Shown: positions 26,318-34,675, counted from the first letter of the stretch. The stretch: DNA of 34,675 bases from Bacillus sp. (in: firmicutes) (GCA_023666125.1 JAMPCN010000025.1:1-34675); one strand, 5' to 3'. Numbers and translations: made by a program. Notes: generated by a model not told the origin, from the letters alone.

Positions 26318-28086
26318 TGAAAACAAAAACGATTATTGGTATCTTAATATGTTCCCTGCTGCTTTTTATCCTGGGCTTTCAAAAGCTTTCTGATGCCAAA
26401 GAGGCATATGATACGCCGACAGGATTCAATTCAGATACGGTTTATATTAACATATCCGGTCATAAAGTTGCTTTATGGCAGCAGGAGGAAAATCTCTATG
26501 CCTTTCTTCCCTCCGCTTGCAAAGATGCCGGAATTAAGCCGAAGATTCCTGCCATAATCGACTCTTCTTCCATCATTCAGGTGTATTCCGAAAACATCCC
26601 CGCAGTCTTTATCGAAACCGAATCAGGCACATCAGAACAGATAAACAGCGATAAAGACATAAGAGAACCCGGAAAAATATCCGTATTGGACGCTGATGGC
26701 CATACTGTCACATTCCCGCTCGATTATATAAAAGGCCGGGGAAATACTTCCTATACGGAATTCGAGAAAAAATCCTACCAGATAAAACTAAGAGAATCCG
26801 CGCCGTTTTTAGGTATGCAATCTTCTAAAAAATGGATTTTTACCGCCAACGCCGCCGACTCCTCTCTGCTTCGCAACGCGCTTTCCAGAGACCTTGCAGA
26901 CCATCTTGGACTGCCGCAGTCGAAAGAGGGCGTCTTTGTAGACCTATATTTAAACGGCGAATACGCGGGCAATTATTATGTAACGGAAAAAGTGGAAGTG
27001 GCAAAGACGCGTCTTAACATCACCAATCTGGAAAAAGAAATGGAAATACTGAATAACGACGTCAACTTAAGCCTTTACGATACCGCCTGGACAGAAAAGA
27101 CCAAGGCGAAACAGATTCCCATAGAACCGGAAGATATCACGGGCGGCTATCTGATAGAGCGCGACTTCGACGCCAGATTTATTAAAGAAGTTGAGACAAA
27201 CGGAAGCTATTTTATTACGCAGGCGGAAGAATGCTTTATCCTCCGCTCTCCGGAATACGCTTCCGAAAATCAGGTCGCTTATATAAACGATTTCGTCCAG
27301 AGCGTGGAAAACGCCATCCTATCCCCTGATGGTATAGACGCCCGGAGCGGAAAATATTATACGGATTTAATAGACGTAAAATCTTTTGTACGAAAATACT
27401 TATTAGAAGAAGTAACAGCCAACTATGACGGCGGCGTGGCAAGCTCCTATTTCTATAAGGATATTGACACGGTATCCGATAAACTCTACGCCGGACCTGT
27501 CTGGGACTACGACGTTACCTGGGGGAACTCGCCCGCCTATCTGGGCTATCTGTCCACCTCTCCGAACAGGCTTACCAAACTTGCCTCTCATACCGACTCT
27601 TCCGTCTGGTTCTGCGCATTGTACGACAAACCGGATTTTTATAAGGAAATAACCGCCTGTTATCAGAATGAAATAAGCTCTTATCTACAAACGCTCGCCG
27701 AAAAAACGCTCCCGCGGCTTGCCGAAACGACGAACGCTTCCGCCGCGATGGACAGGCTCCGCTGGCAAAGCCAGTATACGAAAAATGAAGTAACAAGAAG
27801 CCGTGAAGAAGAGATTGCCTTTCTATCCGACTATATCATGCAGCGCAAATCTTTTCTTGACAAAGCATGGATTGAACAAATACCGCTACACCAGATTACG
27901 CTTATGGTGGAAGATACGGTTTATGATACGCTATATGTTTTCGACGGGGAACCGTTACCCGTTCTTCCGGCAATAGACTCTGAGTATGTGCCGTTTATAT
28001 GCTGGCGCACGGAGGATGACGCCTTACCGGATATTGGAACTCCTATGTATACCGATATCGTATTCCATGCGGATTTGCAATACTAA
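26317..28086 (+). CDS. CotH-family protein kinase-like surface protein
   Basis: 589 residues beginning with a hydrophobic segment (about 4-22) that is a signal peptide or anchor. The body carries CotH features: IKGRGNTSYTEFEKKSYQIKL, LRNALSRDLADHLG, GEYAGNYYVTEKVEV, VRKYLLEEVTANYDGG and GPVWDYDVTWGN, the last holding the metal-binding aspartates of this atypical kinase fold. CotH of Bacillus phosphorylates spore-coat proteins; in anaerobes many relatives are secreted and have no known target. An extra N-terminal domain (about 30-140) and a short C-terminal domain (about 520-589) flank the core. The start overlaps the xth stop. Confidence 0.9.
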   Translation: MKTKTIIGILICSLLLFILGFQKLSDAKEAYDTPTGFNSDTVYINISGHKVALWQQEENLYAFLPSACKDAGIKPKIPAIIDSSSIIQVYSENIPAVFIETESGTSEQINSDKDIREPGKISVLDADGHTVTFPLDYIKGRGNTSYTEFEKKSYQIKLRESAPFLGMQSSKKWIFTANAADSSLLRNALSRDLADHLGLPQSKEGVFVDLYLNGEYAGNYYVTEKVEVAKTRLNITNLEKEMEILNNDVNLSLYDTAWTEKTKAKQIPIEPEDITGGYLIERDFDARFIKEVETNGSYFITQAEECFILRSPEYASENQVAYINDFVQSVENAILSPDGIDARSGKYYTDLIDVKSFVRKYLLEEVTANYDGGVASSYFYKDIDTVSDKLYAGPVWDYDVTWGNSPAYLGYLSTSPNRLTKLASHTDSSVWFCALYDKPDFYKEITACYQNEISSYLQTLAEKTLPRLAETTNASAAMDRLRWQSQYTKNEVTRSREEEIAFLSDYIMQRKSFLDKAWIEQIPLHQITLMVEDTVYDTLYVFDGEPLPVLPAIDSEYVPFICWRTEDDALPDIGTPMYTDIVFHADLQY

Positions 28087-28123
28087 CTTTTATTTGTTTG
28101 GAGGATGATGAAAGAAAAATATA

Positions 28124-28152
28124 TTGCGATAGGATTTGAGTATAGATATAAT
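28124..28152 (+). promoter_or_regulatory. Sigma-A promoter of the 78-aa protein
   Basis: TTGCGA (28124-28129), 17 bases, consensus TATAAT (28147-28152). The predicted transcript starts close to the ribosome site GGAAGGAAG, giving a leader of about 20 bases. Confidence 0.6.
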
Positions 28153-28177
28153 ATTATATAGGGAAGGAAGTGATTTT

Positions 28178-28414
28178 ATGGCAGAAAGATTAACATGGGA
28201 ACAGATTCAAAAAAAATATCCCGACCAGTGGATAGGACTTACAGAAGTTCAATATAGAAATAATGACGGCATTTCGGTAGAATCTGCTGTTGTAAAATAC
28301 ACTGATAAGACAAAAGCAGAACTTACCAGAATGGTTTTAAAAGGAGAAATAATATCCCGTCATACAAATCCGGAAGGGCATTTGCAGTTAGGAGCGGTAG
28401 GCATACCCGAATAA
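28178..28414 (+). CDS. Small uncharacterised protein
   Basis: 78 residues, start chosen at the ATG behind GGAAGGAAG; an in-frame start at 28136 falls in the promoter. Sequence opens ERLTWEQIQKKYPDQWIGL and ends with an extended part rich in beta-type residues. No signal peptide, membrane helix or cysteine. The opening resembles small proteins annotated only as hypothetical in Clostridia. It ends seven bases before the convergent permease gene with no terminator between, so transcripts of both strands probably overlap. Function not recognisable. Confidence 0.75.
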   Translation: MAERLTWEQIQKKYPDQWIGLTEVQYRNNDGISVESAVVKYTDKTKAELTRMVLKGEIISRHTNPEGHLQLGAVGIPE

Positions 28415-28421
28415 CAGAAAC

Positions 28422-29513
28422 TTACTGCCCTCTATACTTTCGATACGACATCACAATACACAGCACAGAAACCGCCACGGAAATTCCTATCAGCATCAAC
28501 CAGACATCGTAAATATCTTCAATGATACGATAAATCCCCATAAAAACAGGCGCGGCATACAACATTCTGGCAATTCCATACATGTTTATAAACATCGCCG
28601 CCAGAACAGGCGCGCCGTAGCAGATCGCGGAAATAACCACCGCATGAAAAACGCTTCTCTGTCCTGCCGAAATACACATTGTCATAAAGCATAAAGAAAC
28701 CATACCAAAAAAGCTAAGCCATACCGCTATCATAAGATAACGCCCCATCGGTATCAAACACATATCTGCCGGAGCCAGAAACCAGACAACCTGTCCATTA
28801 TAACAGTGCAGCCCGTCAAAACCGTAGACGCTGCCGCATAACAGTATATCCAGCAAAAATATGGTAAGCCAGACGCCAAGCGTCACCGTAAACGCTGCCA
28901 TCACTTTGGCATGAACATCCTTTTCTTTCCCCTCTTTGGTCGTAAATAACAACGCGGTCATCTTCGTCTGCCCCTCGTTTGCAAAAACCCCGGCAAGACA
29001 GCATAGAATCAAAATGCTTCCCGTCGTCATGCCAAAGGATAACACTTCCAAAAACGTATTCCAGCCCTGATAATATTCCAGTATGATTTCTTTTCCGGTG
29101 TAATCTATGACCTCTTGCAGTTCCGTATCGGCAATCGGATAAACTTTCGTCGCCACATGATAGTTATACTCATCATTCATATAGCCGTCCGATAAATAAT
29201 CCATCACGAACTGATTTAAAAAATTCGCATCCCTGAAATAGTTCCAGCCATGCTCCACTTTCGAGGGGAATCCGTATTTCTCTGCAATCCGCTCCACTTT
29301 TTCATCCGTAATGGCGCCCTTAAATTCTTCCGTAATTTCTCTATTGACCTGTACGGCGCGGTACCCCGTATACCGCACCCCGTCAACCGTCGCTTCCTCG
29401 TCCGCAACCCCAACCCCGAACCTGATAAGCGCAATCGCGATGACGCAGACCGCCCCGACAATAAAAATTTTCTTATGACAGATTTTATATAATTCCATTT
29501 TATATAATTTCAT
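28422..29513 (-). CDS. ABC-2 type permease-like protein, paralogue B
   Basis: 363 residues: one TM (about 15-33), an external domain (about 35-160) and then five or six TMs. The external domain is closely related to that of the preceding gene: VDGVRYTGYRAVQVNREITEEFKGAITDEK. The conserved stretch VFANEGQTKMTALLFTTKEGKEKDVHAKV resembles the coupling region of ABC-2 permeases. Last gene of the ECF-ABC operon, 18 bases behind its paralogue, so the two probably form a heterodimeric channel for the ATPase at 30713. The ribosome site is weak (AAAGG, 13 bases upstream). Confidence 0.8.
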   Translation of the reverse strand: MKLYKMELYKICHKKIFIVGAVCVIAIALIRFGVGVADEEATVDGVRYTGYRAVQVNREITEEFKGAITDEKVERIAEKYGFPSKVEHGWNYFRDANFLNQFVMDYLSDGYMNDEYNYHVATKVYPIADTELQEVIDYTGKEIILEYYQGWNTFLEVLSFGMTTGSILILCCLAGVFANEGQTKMTALLFTTKEGKEKDVHAKVMAAFTVTLGVWLTIFLLDILLCGSVYGFDGLHCYNGQVVWFLAPADMCLIPMGRYLMIAVWLSFFGMVSLCFMTMCISAGQRSVFHAVVISAICYGAPVLAAMFINMYGIARMLYAAPVFMGIYRIIEDIYDVWLMLIGISVAVSVLCIVMSYRKYRGQ

Positions 29514-29531
29514 TTTTCAGCCACGCCTTTC

Positions 29532-30674
29532 TTATGCCAGTCTTTTATATTTTCTGTACGCACATACCGTACCCTGTACTATGCCTGCCACCGATAAACA
29601 CGCTAACAGTTTCCAGCTTCCGTAACAATCAATAATCGAATCAAATCGGACTAAATATATCGGCGACGCATATATGAAACACACAACGACGGAACGAATC
29701 AGCCTGACTATCAAACCGCCTATATCAAAAATTACCAAAAACATAAAAACTAACACAGGCGCCATCCAGATAAGCGCAGCGCTTACCACCGCATGAAAGC
29801 AGCTTGGAAAACGCGCTGAAAGATATATTGTGACAGAGCATAACAGCAAAATGCCAAGCAGGGAACGAAACAATATGATTTCCAGTAAAACGCCTATGGA
29901 TAGCATGGAAAGCGGTCTGTTAAAATCCATACTGCCCATTAAGATTTCGGTTGTGCCAGCCATACATTCTAACCCGTCCAGCCCGTACACGCTGTTACAT
30001 AACAGATAATCCAAAAGAAAAACCCCAAGCCATACGCCGACAGCCACGGTATACGCCGCCGCAATTTTAGCATAAATATCTTTTTCTTTCCCATCTTTTG
30101 TCGTAAACATAAGCGGCAGCATTTTCGTCTGTCCTTCGTTGGCAAAGACAATGGAAACGCTAAATACAATTAAAATGCTCCCAATAATAAGCCCTATTAC
30201 AGAAACACCGCAAAAAGTATACCATCCGTTATTGTATTCCAAAATGATTTCTTTTCCTGCTGTTTCAGCGGCTTTTCCCAATTCCGTATCGGCAAGCGGA
30301 TAACCAAAAGATGCGATTTTATAATTATCCCAGTCGCGGTAATAACCATCTGATACGTATTGCTCCGCCCATTTATTTAAAAAGTTACTATCCTGATAAT
30401 ACGGATAATTCTCTTTCACCTCTTTGGGGAAACCGTACTTTTCCACGATTTTTTCTACTTTTTCATCCGTAACAACGCCCTTAAATTCCTCTGTGATTTT
30501 TCTATCCATCTGCACCGCCCGATAACCCTGATAACGGACGCCGTCCACATAACTGCTTTCCTGTGATACCCTCATCCAGAAAAAAAGAAGAAATATGCCT
30601 ATCGTACATATGACGCCAATTTTAAAAAGTTTTCTGTGGCAAAGCTTATATAATTCCATTTTATATAACCGCAT
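29532..30674 (-). CDS. ABC-2 type permease-like protein, paralogue A
   Basis: 380 residues with the same plan as its neighbour: N-terminus MRLYKMELYKLCHRK, one TM, an external domain containing VDGVRYQGYRAVQMDRKITEEFKGVVTDEK, then about six TMs, with VFANEGQTKMLPLMFTTKDGKEKDIYAK in the coupling position. The two genes clearly arose by tandem duplication. The external domain, about 125 residues with many aromatic and charged residues, is unlike the loops of simple ABC-2 exporters and may bind a ligand or the substrate. It lies 38 bases after the ATPase stop. Confidence 0.8.
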   Translation of the reverse strand: MRLYKMELYKLCHRKLFKIGVICTIGIFLLFFWMRVSQESSYVDGVRYQGYRAVQMDRKITEEFKGVVTDEKVEKIVEKYGFPKEVKENYPYYQDSNFLNKWAEQYVSDGYYRDWDNYKIASFGYPLADTELGKAAETAGKEIILEYNNGWYTFCGVSVIGLIIGSILIVFSVSIVFANEGQTKMLPLMFTTKDGKEKDIYAKIAAAYTVAVGVWLGVFLLDYLLCNSVYGLDGLECMAGTTEILMGSMDFNRPLSMLSIGVLLEIILFRSLLGILLLCSVTIYLSARFPSCFHAVVSAALIWMAPVLVFMFLVIFDIGGLIVRLIRSVVVCFIYASPIYLVRFDSIIDCYGSWKLLACLSVAGIVQGTVCAYRKYKRLA

Positions 30675-30712
30675 AGCAATAACCGTTCCTTTCTGTCATC
30701 CTGCCGCATTTT

Positions 30713-31579
30713 TTACCCGTTCTGGATGCAATATAAATAAATATCCTCCAGCGTCACCTCTAACGGCTCGGCGTCCGCGACGGGTTTCTGTCTTGATACA
30801 ATACGCAGCTCCACCTCATCACCCTGATTTTTCAGATTGCTCACGATATACTGCTCGTTTAATTCCATCGCCTCTTTTTCCGATACAAGGCATTTCCATA
30901 CGCAGTCTTTTACCTCTTTTGCCAATTCCTCTTCCGTTCCCGTTTTTATCATCTTTCCGTTTTTCATAATCATAATACGGTCGGCGATATACTCCACGTC
31001 CGAGACGATATGCGTCGATAAAATGATAATCCTGTTTTTCCCAAGAGAACTGATAATGTTACGAAACCGCACTCTCTCTTTCGGGTCCAAACCGGAAGTC
31101 GGCTCATCCAAAATCAAAATTTCCGGATTGTTCAAAAGCGCCTGCGCAATGCCGATTCTGCGAATCATGCCGCCGGAAAAGGTCTTTAACTTCTTATCTT
31201 TTACCGCATATAAATCCACCGTCTGCAAAAGCTCGTCAACCTTATCTTTCGCATATTCTTCAGGAATCGCTTTTAACGCCGCCATATAATGCAAAAAACG
31301 GTGTGCGCTGAAATCCTCATAATATCCGAAATCCTGTGGCAGATACCCTAACAGGCTCCTATATGCCCCCCCCATCTCTTGTATTCTCATGCCGTCACAC
31401 ATAATATTTCCCTGTGTCGGTTCTAAAATACCGCATATCATCCGCATAAGCGTTGTCTTTCCCGCGCCGTTTTCCCCTAACAGCCCGTATATGCCATGCT
31501 CTAAACGGACGTTAATATCCTGCACCGCCGCTTTTTCCTTAAATGATTTTCCAATATTGACAAGTTCTAATTCGTGCAT
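30713..31579 (-). CDS. ABC transporter ATP-binding protein
   Basis: 288 residues starting at the ATG behind AGAGGGA; the longer frame upstream lies in the neighbouring gene. Walker A LLGENGAGKTT, Q-loop LPQDFGYYED, signature FSGGMIRRIGIAQALL, Walker B ILILDEPTSGLDP and switch histidine LSTHIV. A C-terminal extension (about 215-288) is typical of exporters of the drug/bacteriocin type. It overlaps the membrane-protein gene upstream by 13 bases. Expected to energise the two paralogous permeases that follow. Confidence 0.93.
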   Translation of the reverse strand: MHELELVNIGKSFKEKAAVQDINVRLEHGIYGLLGENGAGKTTLMRMICGILEPTQGNIMCDGMRIQEMGGAYRSLLGYLPQDFGYYEDFSAHRFLHYMAALKAIPEEYAKDKVDELLQTVDLYAVKDKKLKTFSGGMIRRIGIAQALLNNPEILILDEPTSGLDPKERVRFRNIISSLGKNRIIILSTHIVSDVEYIADRIMIMKNGKMIKTGTEEELAKEVKDCVWKCLVSEKEAMELNEQYIVSNLKNQGDEVELRIVSRQKPVADAEPLEVTLEDIYLYCIQNG

Positions 31580-32334
31580 ATCATATTCCCTCTTTCGATT
31601 CCTCTGAATAATGTTTTTATCTGTATGCCCAATAACAGCACTCCGATGACAAAGGCGGCGCACCATATGGTAAGCCCGGTGACTCTGTACAACTCGGGTA
31701 TCAAAGCTATCACTAAATAGAAAACAACCGCAAAGACGCCGACCATAATAAGCACATAAGGGTTTTTGCGCCCCGCCTCCGTTAAAAGCGCCCCCAGGCA
31801 GCAGCACTGCGTTATCACAAACGGCACCAGTATATACAGTCCAATCTGTATCAGACTCACTTTCCACTGAATCCCTACGAAGAAAATGCCAAACAGCAAA
31901 AATGTAAGATTGATGATATCGGATAATACCATATGAAACGCTACTATCTGTTTAACATTGAAATAACAGCTTTCGCTCAATTCCGCAATTCCTGATGAGA
32001 AGATGCGCCCCGTCTGCACGATGGAAACAACGCCCAGAATACCTGCTAATATCATGGAAAAAACAATAATGTCCTCTCTCGGCGCTTCTTTATAATTCAT
32101 AAATACACCCACCGCCGCTATCATGATGCAAAAAAGCATATGCACGGCGAACACGGACTTATCCATATAACGTATCTGCCCCCATAAAATCCGTCGTCTG
32201 CTTTGCAAGACGCCTATCTGCTTTTCGGCAATATGGCTTTGTAAAATGCGCATTGTTTCTTCCTTTTTCTTTTCGTCAATCTGTACCTCTATTTTTTGTG
32301 TACGGAGTTTTTTCTGTATATCCCTATTTTTCAC
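31567..32334 (-). CDS. Membrane protein in anti-sigma position of an ECF-ABC operon
   Basis: 255 residues: a charged cytosolic N-terminus of about 60 residues (IQKKLRTQKIEVQIDEKKKEE) and six hydrophobic helices, with no zinc-binding HxxxCxxC motif. It starts with GTG, well placed behind GGAGGAAGAAA, and overlaps the sigma-factor gene by 11 bases. Position and the cytosolic head suggest an anti-sigma factor; alternatively it is a third permease-like subunit of the transporter. Seen: topology, overlap and start. Inferred: function. Confidence 0.75.
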   Translation of the reverse strand: MKNRDIQKKLRTQKIEVQIDEKKKEETMRILQSHIAEKQIGVLQSRRRILWGQIRYMDKSVFAVHMLFCIMIAAVGVFMNYKEAPREDIIVFSMILAGILGVVSIVQTGRIFSSGIAELSESCYFNVKQIVAFHMVLSDIINLTFLLFGIFFVGIQWKVSLIQIGLYILVPFVITQCCCLGALLTEAGRKNPYVLIMVGVFAVVFYLVIALIPELYRVTGLTIWCAAFVIGVLLLGIQIKTLFRGIERGNMICTN

Positions 32335-32845
32335 TTTCTTCCTCCATTATCTTTTTTAACTTGCCAAGCCCTGTATGATAGCGCGACTTGACGGTGGATA
32401 TATTACATCCGAGCATTTTCGCAATTTCCATAAATTTCAGCTCTTCATAGATTCTAAGTACAATCACTTCCCGCTGTTCCATAGAAATTTTCAAAAGCAT
32501 CTGTTTGATTAACAGCCCGTCCTCAATGCTTTTTATCTGTGCGTCGTCCTTGCCCGACTCCATGATTTCATCAATCCAGACTGTCTCTTTCTTATGACGG
32601 AAAAAATCAAAGCATAAGTTGCGCGCAATCATAAGCAGATACCCTTTTAAATTTTTATACTGATAGGAATCCACATATCTTATGAACTTTAAAAACACTT
32701 CCTGCGTAATGTCATAAGAATCTGTTTCATGCCCTGTCAGATAAAAACAAAACCGGTATATTTCATCATAATATTTACTGATAATCATACTGAGCGCTTC
32801 TTTATTTCCATTATGAACTTTCCGGATAAGTTCTCTGTCTGTCAC
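32324..32845 (-). CDS. ECF-type RNA polymerase sigma factor
   Basis: 173 residues. Region 2 (about 10-75): YYDEIYRFCFYLTGHETDSYDITQEVFLKF and the -10-reading helix GYLLMIARNLCFDFFRHKK. Region 4 (about 112-165): QREVIVLRIYEELKFMEIAKMLGCNISTVKSRYHTGLGKLKK, a helix-turn-helix for the -35 element. The start is GTG six bases behind GAGGA. It heads a five-gene operon and probably autoregulates through the ECF-like element at 32889-32915. ECF factors next to an ABC exporter and a membrane regulator often answer cell-envelope stress or peptide antibiotics. Confidence 0.94.
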   Translation of the reverse strand: MTDRELIRKVHNGNKEALSMIISKYYDEIYRFCFYLTGHETDSYDITQEVFLKFIRYVDSYQYKNLKGYLLMIARNLCFDFFRHKKETVWIDEIMESGKDDAQIKSIEDGLLIKQMLLKISMEQREVIVLRIYEELKFMEIAKMLGCNISTVKSRYHTGLGKLKKIMEEESEK

Positions 32846-32888
32846 TTGTGTCCTCTTTTCTTCCTGTAAAACGTCTTACATTATAAAT

Positions 32889-32915
32889 AACGTTTCTTTT
32901 GCAAAAAAAGTTGAA
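32889..32915 (-). promoter_or_regulatory. Possible ECF-type autoregulatory promoter
   Basis: Minus strand: TTCAAC (32915-32910), 17 bases, CGTT (32892-32889), close to the AAC...CGT pattern of many Gram-positive ECF promoters, 44 bases before the sigma-factor start. A TATAAT-like box is close by, so a housekeeping promoter is not excluded. Confidence 0.35.
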
Positions 32916-32970
32916 ATTAAAAAGTATTATTGCACAAAAAATTTTGCATATAAAAAGGTTTTACATACAA

Positions 32971-33018
32971 AACCGGCCAAATCATAAAACAGATTGCCCG
33001 CTTTCGACCTGACCGGTT
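32971..33018 (-). terminator. Putative terminator downstream of the chemoreceptor gene
   Basis: AACCGGCCA (32971-32979) pairs with TGACCGGTT (33010-33018) in a nine-pair stem that includes one G-T wobble on the RNA. The loop is long (30 bases) and the minus strand continues with TTTTG. It lies 33 bases after the chemoreceptor stop. Confidence 0.5.
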
Positions 33019-33050
33019 ATTAACTTCCTATTTTAAATTTTACGCACTTT

Positions 33051-34511
33051 TTAGATGGACTGCTTTAAATCCTGTGCCAGCATAAAGATATTTTCCAAAA
33101 TTTCTTTAGTCTTTTCCATATCTTTTACCGTTGTCTCGAATGCACTCAAACTTTCCGTGGAAGAAGCCGCCACTTCCTCGCTGGTTGCGGAAAGCTGTGA
33201 AATATTATCAGATATCGTACTGGTGGACGCCAGAATGCCCGCGATAATATGCTCCGTATTCTCGATATTTTCTACCAGCTCCGAAACTTCTTCGTCTACC
33301 TTTTCAAATTTTTCTCTTGTATTTTCAATCAGTTCATTCTGTCTTGTTACGGAAGCCACCGAGTTACCGATACTCTCGTTCGCCTGCTTCGTATCTTCGT
33401 TCAGTTCTCCGATAATGCTTGTAATATTATTGGAAGCTACTTTTGTCTGCTCGGATAACTGCCTGATTTCCTCCGCAACTACCGCAAAACCTTTGCCCGC
33501 CTCTCCGGCGCGCGCCGCTTCAATCGAAGCATTTAAGGCTAACAGGTTCGTCTGATTGGAAATGCTTAAAATATCGCCTACAAAATTCTGCACTTCCCCT
33601 ACCTTTGCCGTCAATCTCTCAATCACCTGTACGGTAACATTGCTTGCCTCTTCTACGTTCGTTGCCTGCTCTTTTAATTCCTTTACTACATTAGAACCCT
33701 CATTTACCATGGATTCCGTACTCTGGGAAACTTCCATCATCCGTTTCGTTCCCTCTTCCGCCTTATCCATGTTTTCCTGAATATCCGCACACATTGCCGC
33801 CTGATTCTGAATCGCCTCCGCGGTGCTTTCCGTACTTTCCACAATGTTACCCATAGCAAAATTACTGGTATCAATGCTTTCTTTCAGGTTCTTCAGCATT
33901 TCCATTGCGCCCTCAAAATGCTGCATGATATTTTCCGCAACGAGGGTCATCTTTTTATTACTCTCTTCCTGCTTCACCGCCGCCTGTCTGATATCTTCCA
34001 TATTCTCTTCATTAAAACGGAGGCGAAGCGATACGACACGAATAGAAGCGAATGCCGTAAGTACCATTACTATTACTGCAATTACCAAACTCTCCATGAC
34101 ATTCTGTTCACCAGTCACAATACACTTGGCAAACCGGATTATGATTATCAATAAAGTTACGGCATTCCCGCAGATAACGAGTCTAAGATTCAAATATGCG
34201 ATTGACGCAAATATAATCGGCAGCGCATACGACCATGTATTTACCGTAGTGCCAATCAAACTGACTATTGCATAAACACAAGCGGCGCATACCATCATAA
34301 CCGTTCCGCATATCTTTTTTGTCCTGTTTGTAATATAAATTGCGGTAATAATAACCATTGCGATTACGGAAGAAATAAGCTGCGCCCATGTATTCCACGA
34401 TGCCCCATTAGAAAACGCCCATAACAGCATAGAAATCGCAATATATCCAATTATAATCATAACAACCGGAAACATCGCACTGTTCACTCTTTTATATTGT
34501 TCTTCAGTCAT
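33051..34511 (-). CDS. Methyl-accepting chemotaxis protein, six-TM, no HAMP
   Basis: 486 residues. The N-terminal about 175 residues form six closely spaced hydrophobic helices with very short loops, so there is no periplasmic-type ligand domain; a short linker with no recognisable HAMP leads into a long coiled coil. The signalling tip [39 protein letters not shown] is intact, so coupling to CheA/CheW is expected. No C-terminal CheR-docking pentapeptide (the end is AQDLKQSI). Sensing is probably within the membrane, e.g. of energy state or a lipophilic compound. The start follows GGGGGGAAAGGG; two candidate promoters lie upstream. Monocistronic. Confidence 0.92.
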   Translation of the reverse strand: MTEEQYKRVNSAMFPVVMIIIGYIAISMLLWAFSNGASWNTWAQLISSVIAMVIITAIYITNRTKKICGTVMMVCAACVYAIVSLIGTTVNTWSYALPIIFASIAYLNLRLVICGNAVTLLIIIIRFAKCIVTGEQNVMESLVIAVIVMVLTAFASIRVVSLRLRFNEENMEDIRQAAVKQEESNKKMTLVAENIMQHFEGAMEMLKNLKESIDTSNFAMGNIVESTESTAEAIQNQAAMCADIQENMDKAEEGTKRMMEVSQSTESMVNEGSNVVKELKEQATNVEEASNVTVQVIERLTAKVGEVQNFVGDILSISNQTNLLALNASIEAARAGEAGKGFAVVAEEIRQLSEQTKVASNNITSIIGELNEDTKQANESIGNSVASVTRQNELIENTREKFEKVDEEVSELVENIENTEHIIAGILASTSTISDNISQLSATSEEVAASSTESLSAFETTVKDMEKTKEILENIFMLAQDLKQSI

Positions 34512-34556
34512 ACCCTTTCCCCCCTGCTATTTTACTTGATTTTAATATCCATTTTT

Positions 34557-34586
34557 ATTATAATACCTAATCTGTCATTTGTACAA
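34557..34586 (-). promoter_or_regulatory. Putative proximal promoter of the chemoreceptor gene
   Basis: Minus strand: TTGTAC (34586-34581), 18 bases, consensus TATAAT (34562-34557), 45 bases before the start codon. Confidence 0.5.
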
Positions 34587-34614
34587 ACTTTTTATTTTGT
34601 ATATTTAATTTTTT

Positions 34615-34644
34615 ATTATACGAGATTTTTCAAGGTAAGCGCAA
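34615..34644 (-). promoter_or_regulatory. Putative distal promoter of the chemoreceptor gene
   Basis: Minus strand: TTGCGC (34644-34639), 18 bases, TATAAT (34620-34615). A small dyad GCAACA / TGTTGC (34641-34655) overlaps its -35 side and might bind a regulator. The remaining bases to the window end show no gene. Confidence 0.4.
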
Positions 34645-34675
34645 CACCCTGTTGCAGTTATTCTGAAAAGCCCCC

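Noticed and set aside
28108-28161. A 17-codon ATG frame behind GGAGG upstream of the 78-aa gene
   Set aside because: The start is only three bases from the ribosome site and the frame contains the promoter TTGCGA-17-TATAAT of the next gene, so a leader peptide is unlikely.
32971-33018. Structured riboswitch between chemoreceptor and sigma-factor genes
   Set aside because: Only one stem with a long unpaired loop is evident and it lies right after a stop codon, so a terminator explains it better.
34512-34675. Cyclic-di-GMP riboswitch upstream of the chemoreceptor
   Set aside because: The expected conserved GEMM core is absent; only two candidate promoters and a small dyad are seen.
1-34675. 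CRISPR arrays, tRNA or rRNA genes
   Set aside because: No regularly spaced repeats and no recognisable tRNA or rRNA stretches were seen on either strand.

Overview
The window looks like a chromosomal segment of a Gram-positive anaerobe of the Clostridia, most likely a Lachnospiraceae member. The basis is protein flavour only: a DUF4358 lipoprotein, a TIGR03905-type TSCPD protein, a CotH-like kinase beside an MBOAT acyltransferase, YtrA-type GntR regulation, strong AGGAGG-like ribosome binding sites and moderate GC. No rRNA, tRNA, CRISPR array or complete insertion sequence was found. Genes are tightly packed and no gene-free stretch exceeds about 240 bases.

Layout. 1-1242: 3'-truncated pgi (minus). 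1425-3023: an AT-rich stand-alone SIR2-domain gene (plus) with its own promoter, followed by a hairpin-rich intergenic region; this is the best candidate for a transferred anti-phage gene. 3242-5171 (minus): a GntR-regulator / ABC ATPase / ABC permease operon of YtrA-YtrB type behind a consensus promoter carrying three 10-bp-spaced repeats. 5350-11829: response regulator and histidine kinase (plus), a ClC channel on the opposite strand, then a MacB-like ATPase and an 881-aa FtsX-type permease (plus); together these look like an envelope-stress or antimicrobial-peptide module. 11861-13556 (minus): TSCPD protein, murG and a 96-aa orphan transposase-like zinc-ribbon protein. 13791-14465 (plus): an unrecognised membrane protein.

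14662-22074 (minus): a six-gene surface-glycan operon. In order of transcription it holds a tandem two-domain nucleotidyltransferase, a GT-C membrane protein fused to a uridine-kinase-like P-loop domain, a HAD phosphatase, a GT2 glycosyltransferase, a short GDPD-like protein and a GT39-like membrane glycosyltransferase. Kinase, nucleotidyltransferase, phosphatase and glycosyltransferases together suggest synthesis, activation and lipid-linked transfer of an unusual sugar or polyol. This is the most interesting block. 22157-22771 (minus) is a DUF4358 lipoprotein.

22953-28086 (plus): MBOAT acyltransferase, SGNH/DltD-like partner, exodeoxyribonuclease III and a CotH-like kinase; the last three are translationally coupled. 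28178-28414 (plus): a small unknown protein. 28422-32845 (minus): ECF sigma factor, a membrane protein in the anti-sigma position, an ABC ATPase and two paralogous ABC permeases. 33051-34511 (minus): a six-TM chemoreceptor without HAMP or a recognisable ligand domain.

Overall the window is dominated by envelope biology: surface glycan synthesis, acylation, ABC exporters under three different kinds of regulator (GntR, two-component, ECF) and one likely defence gene.
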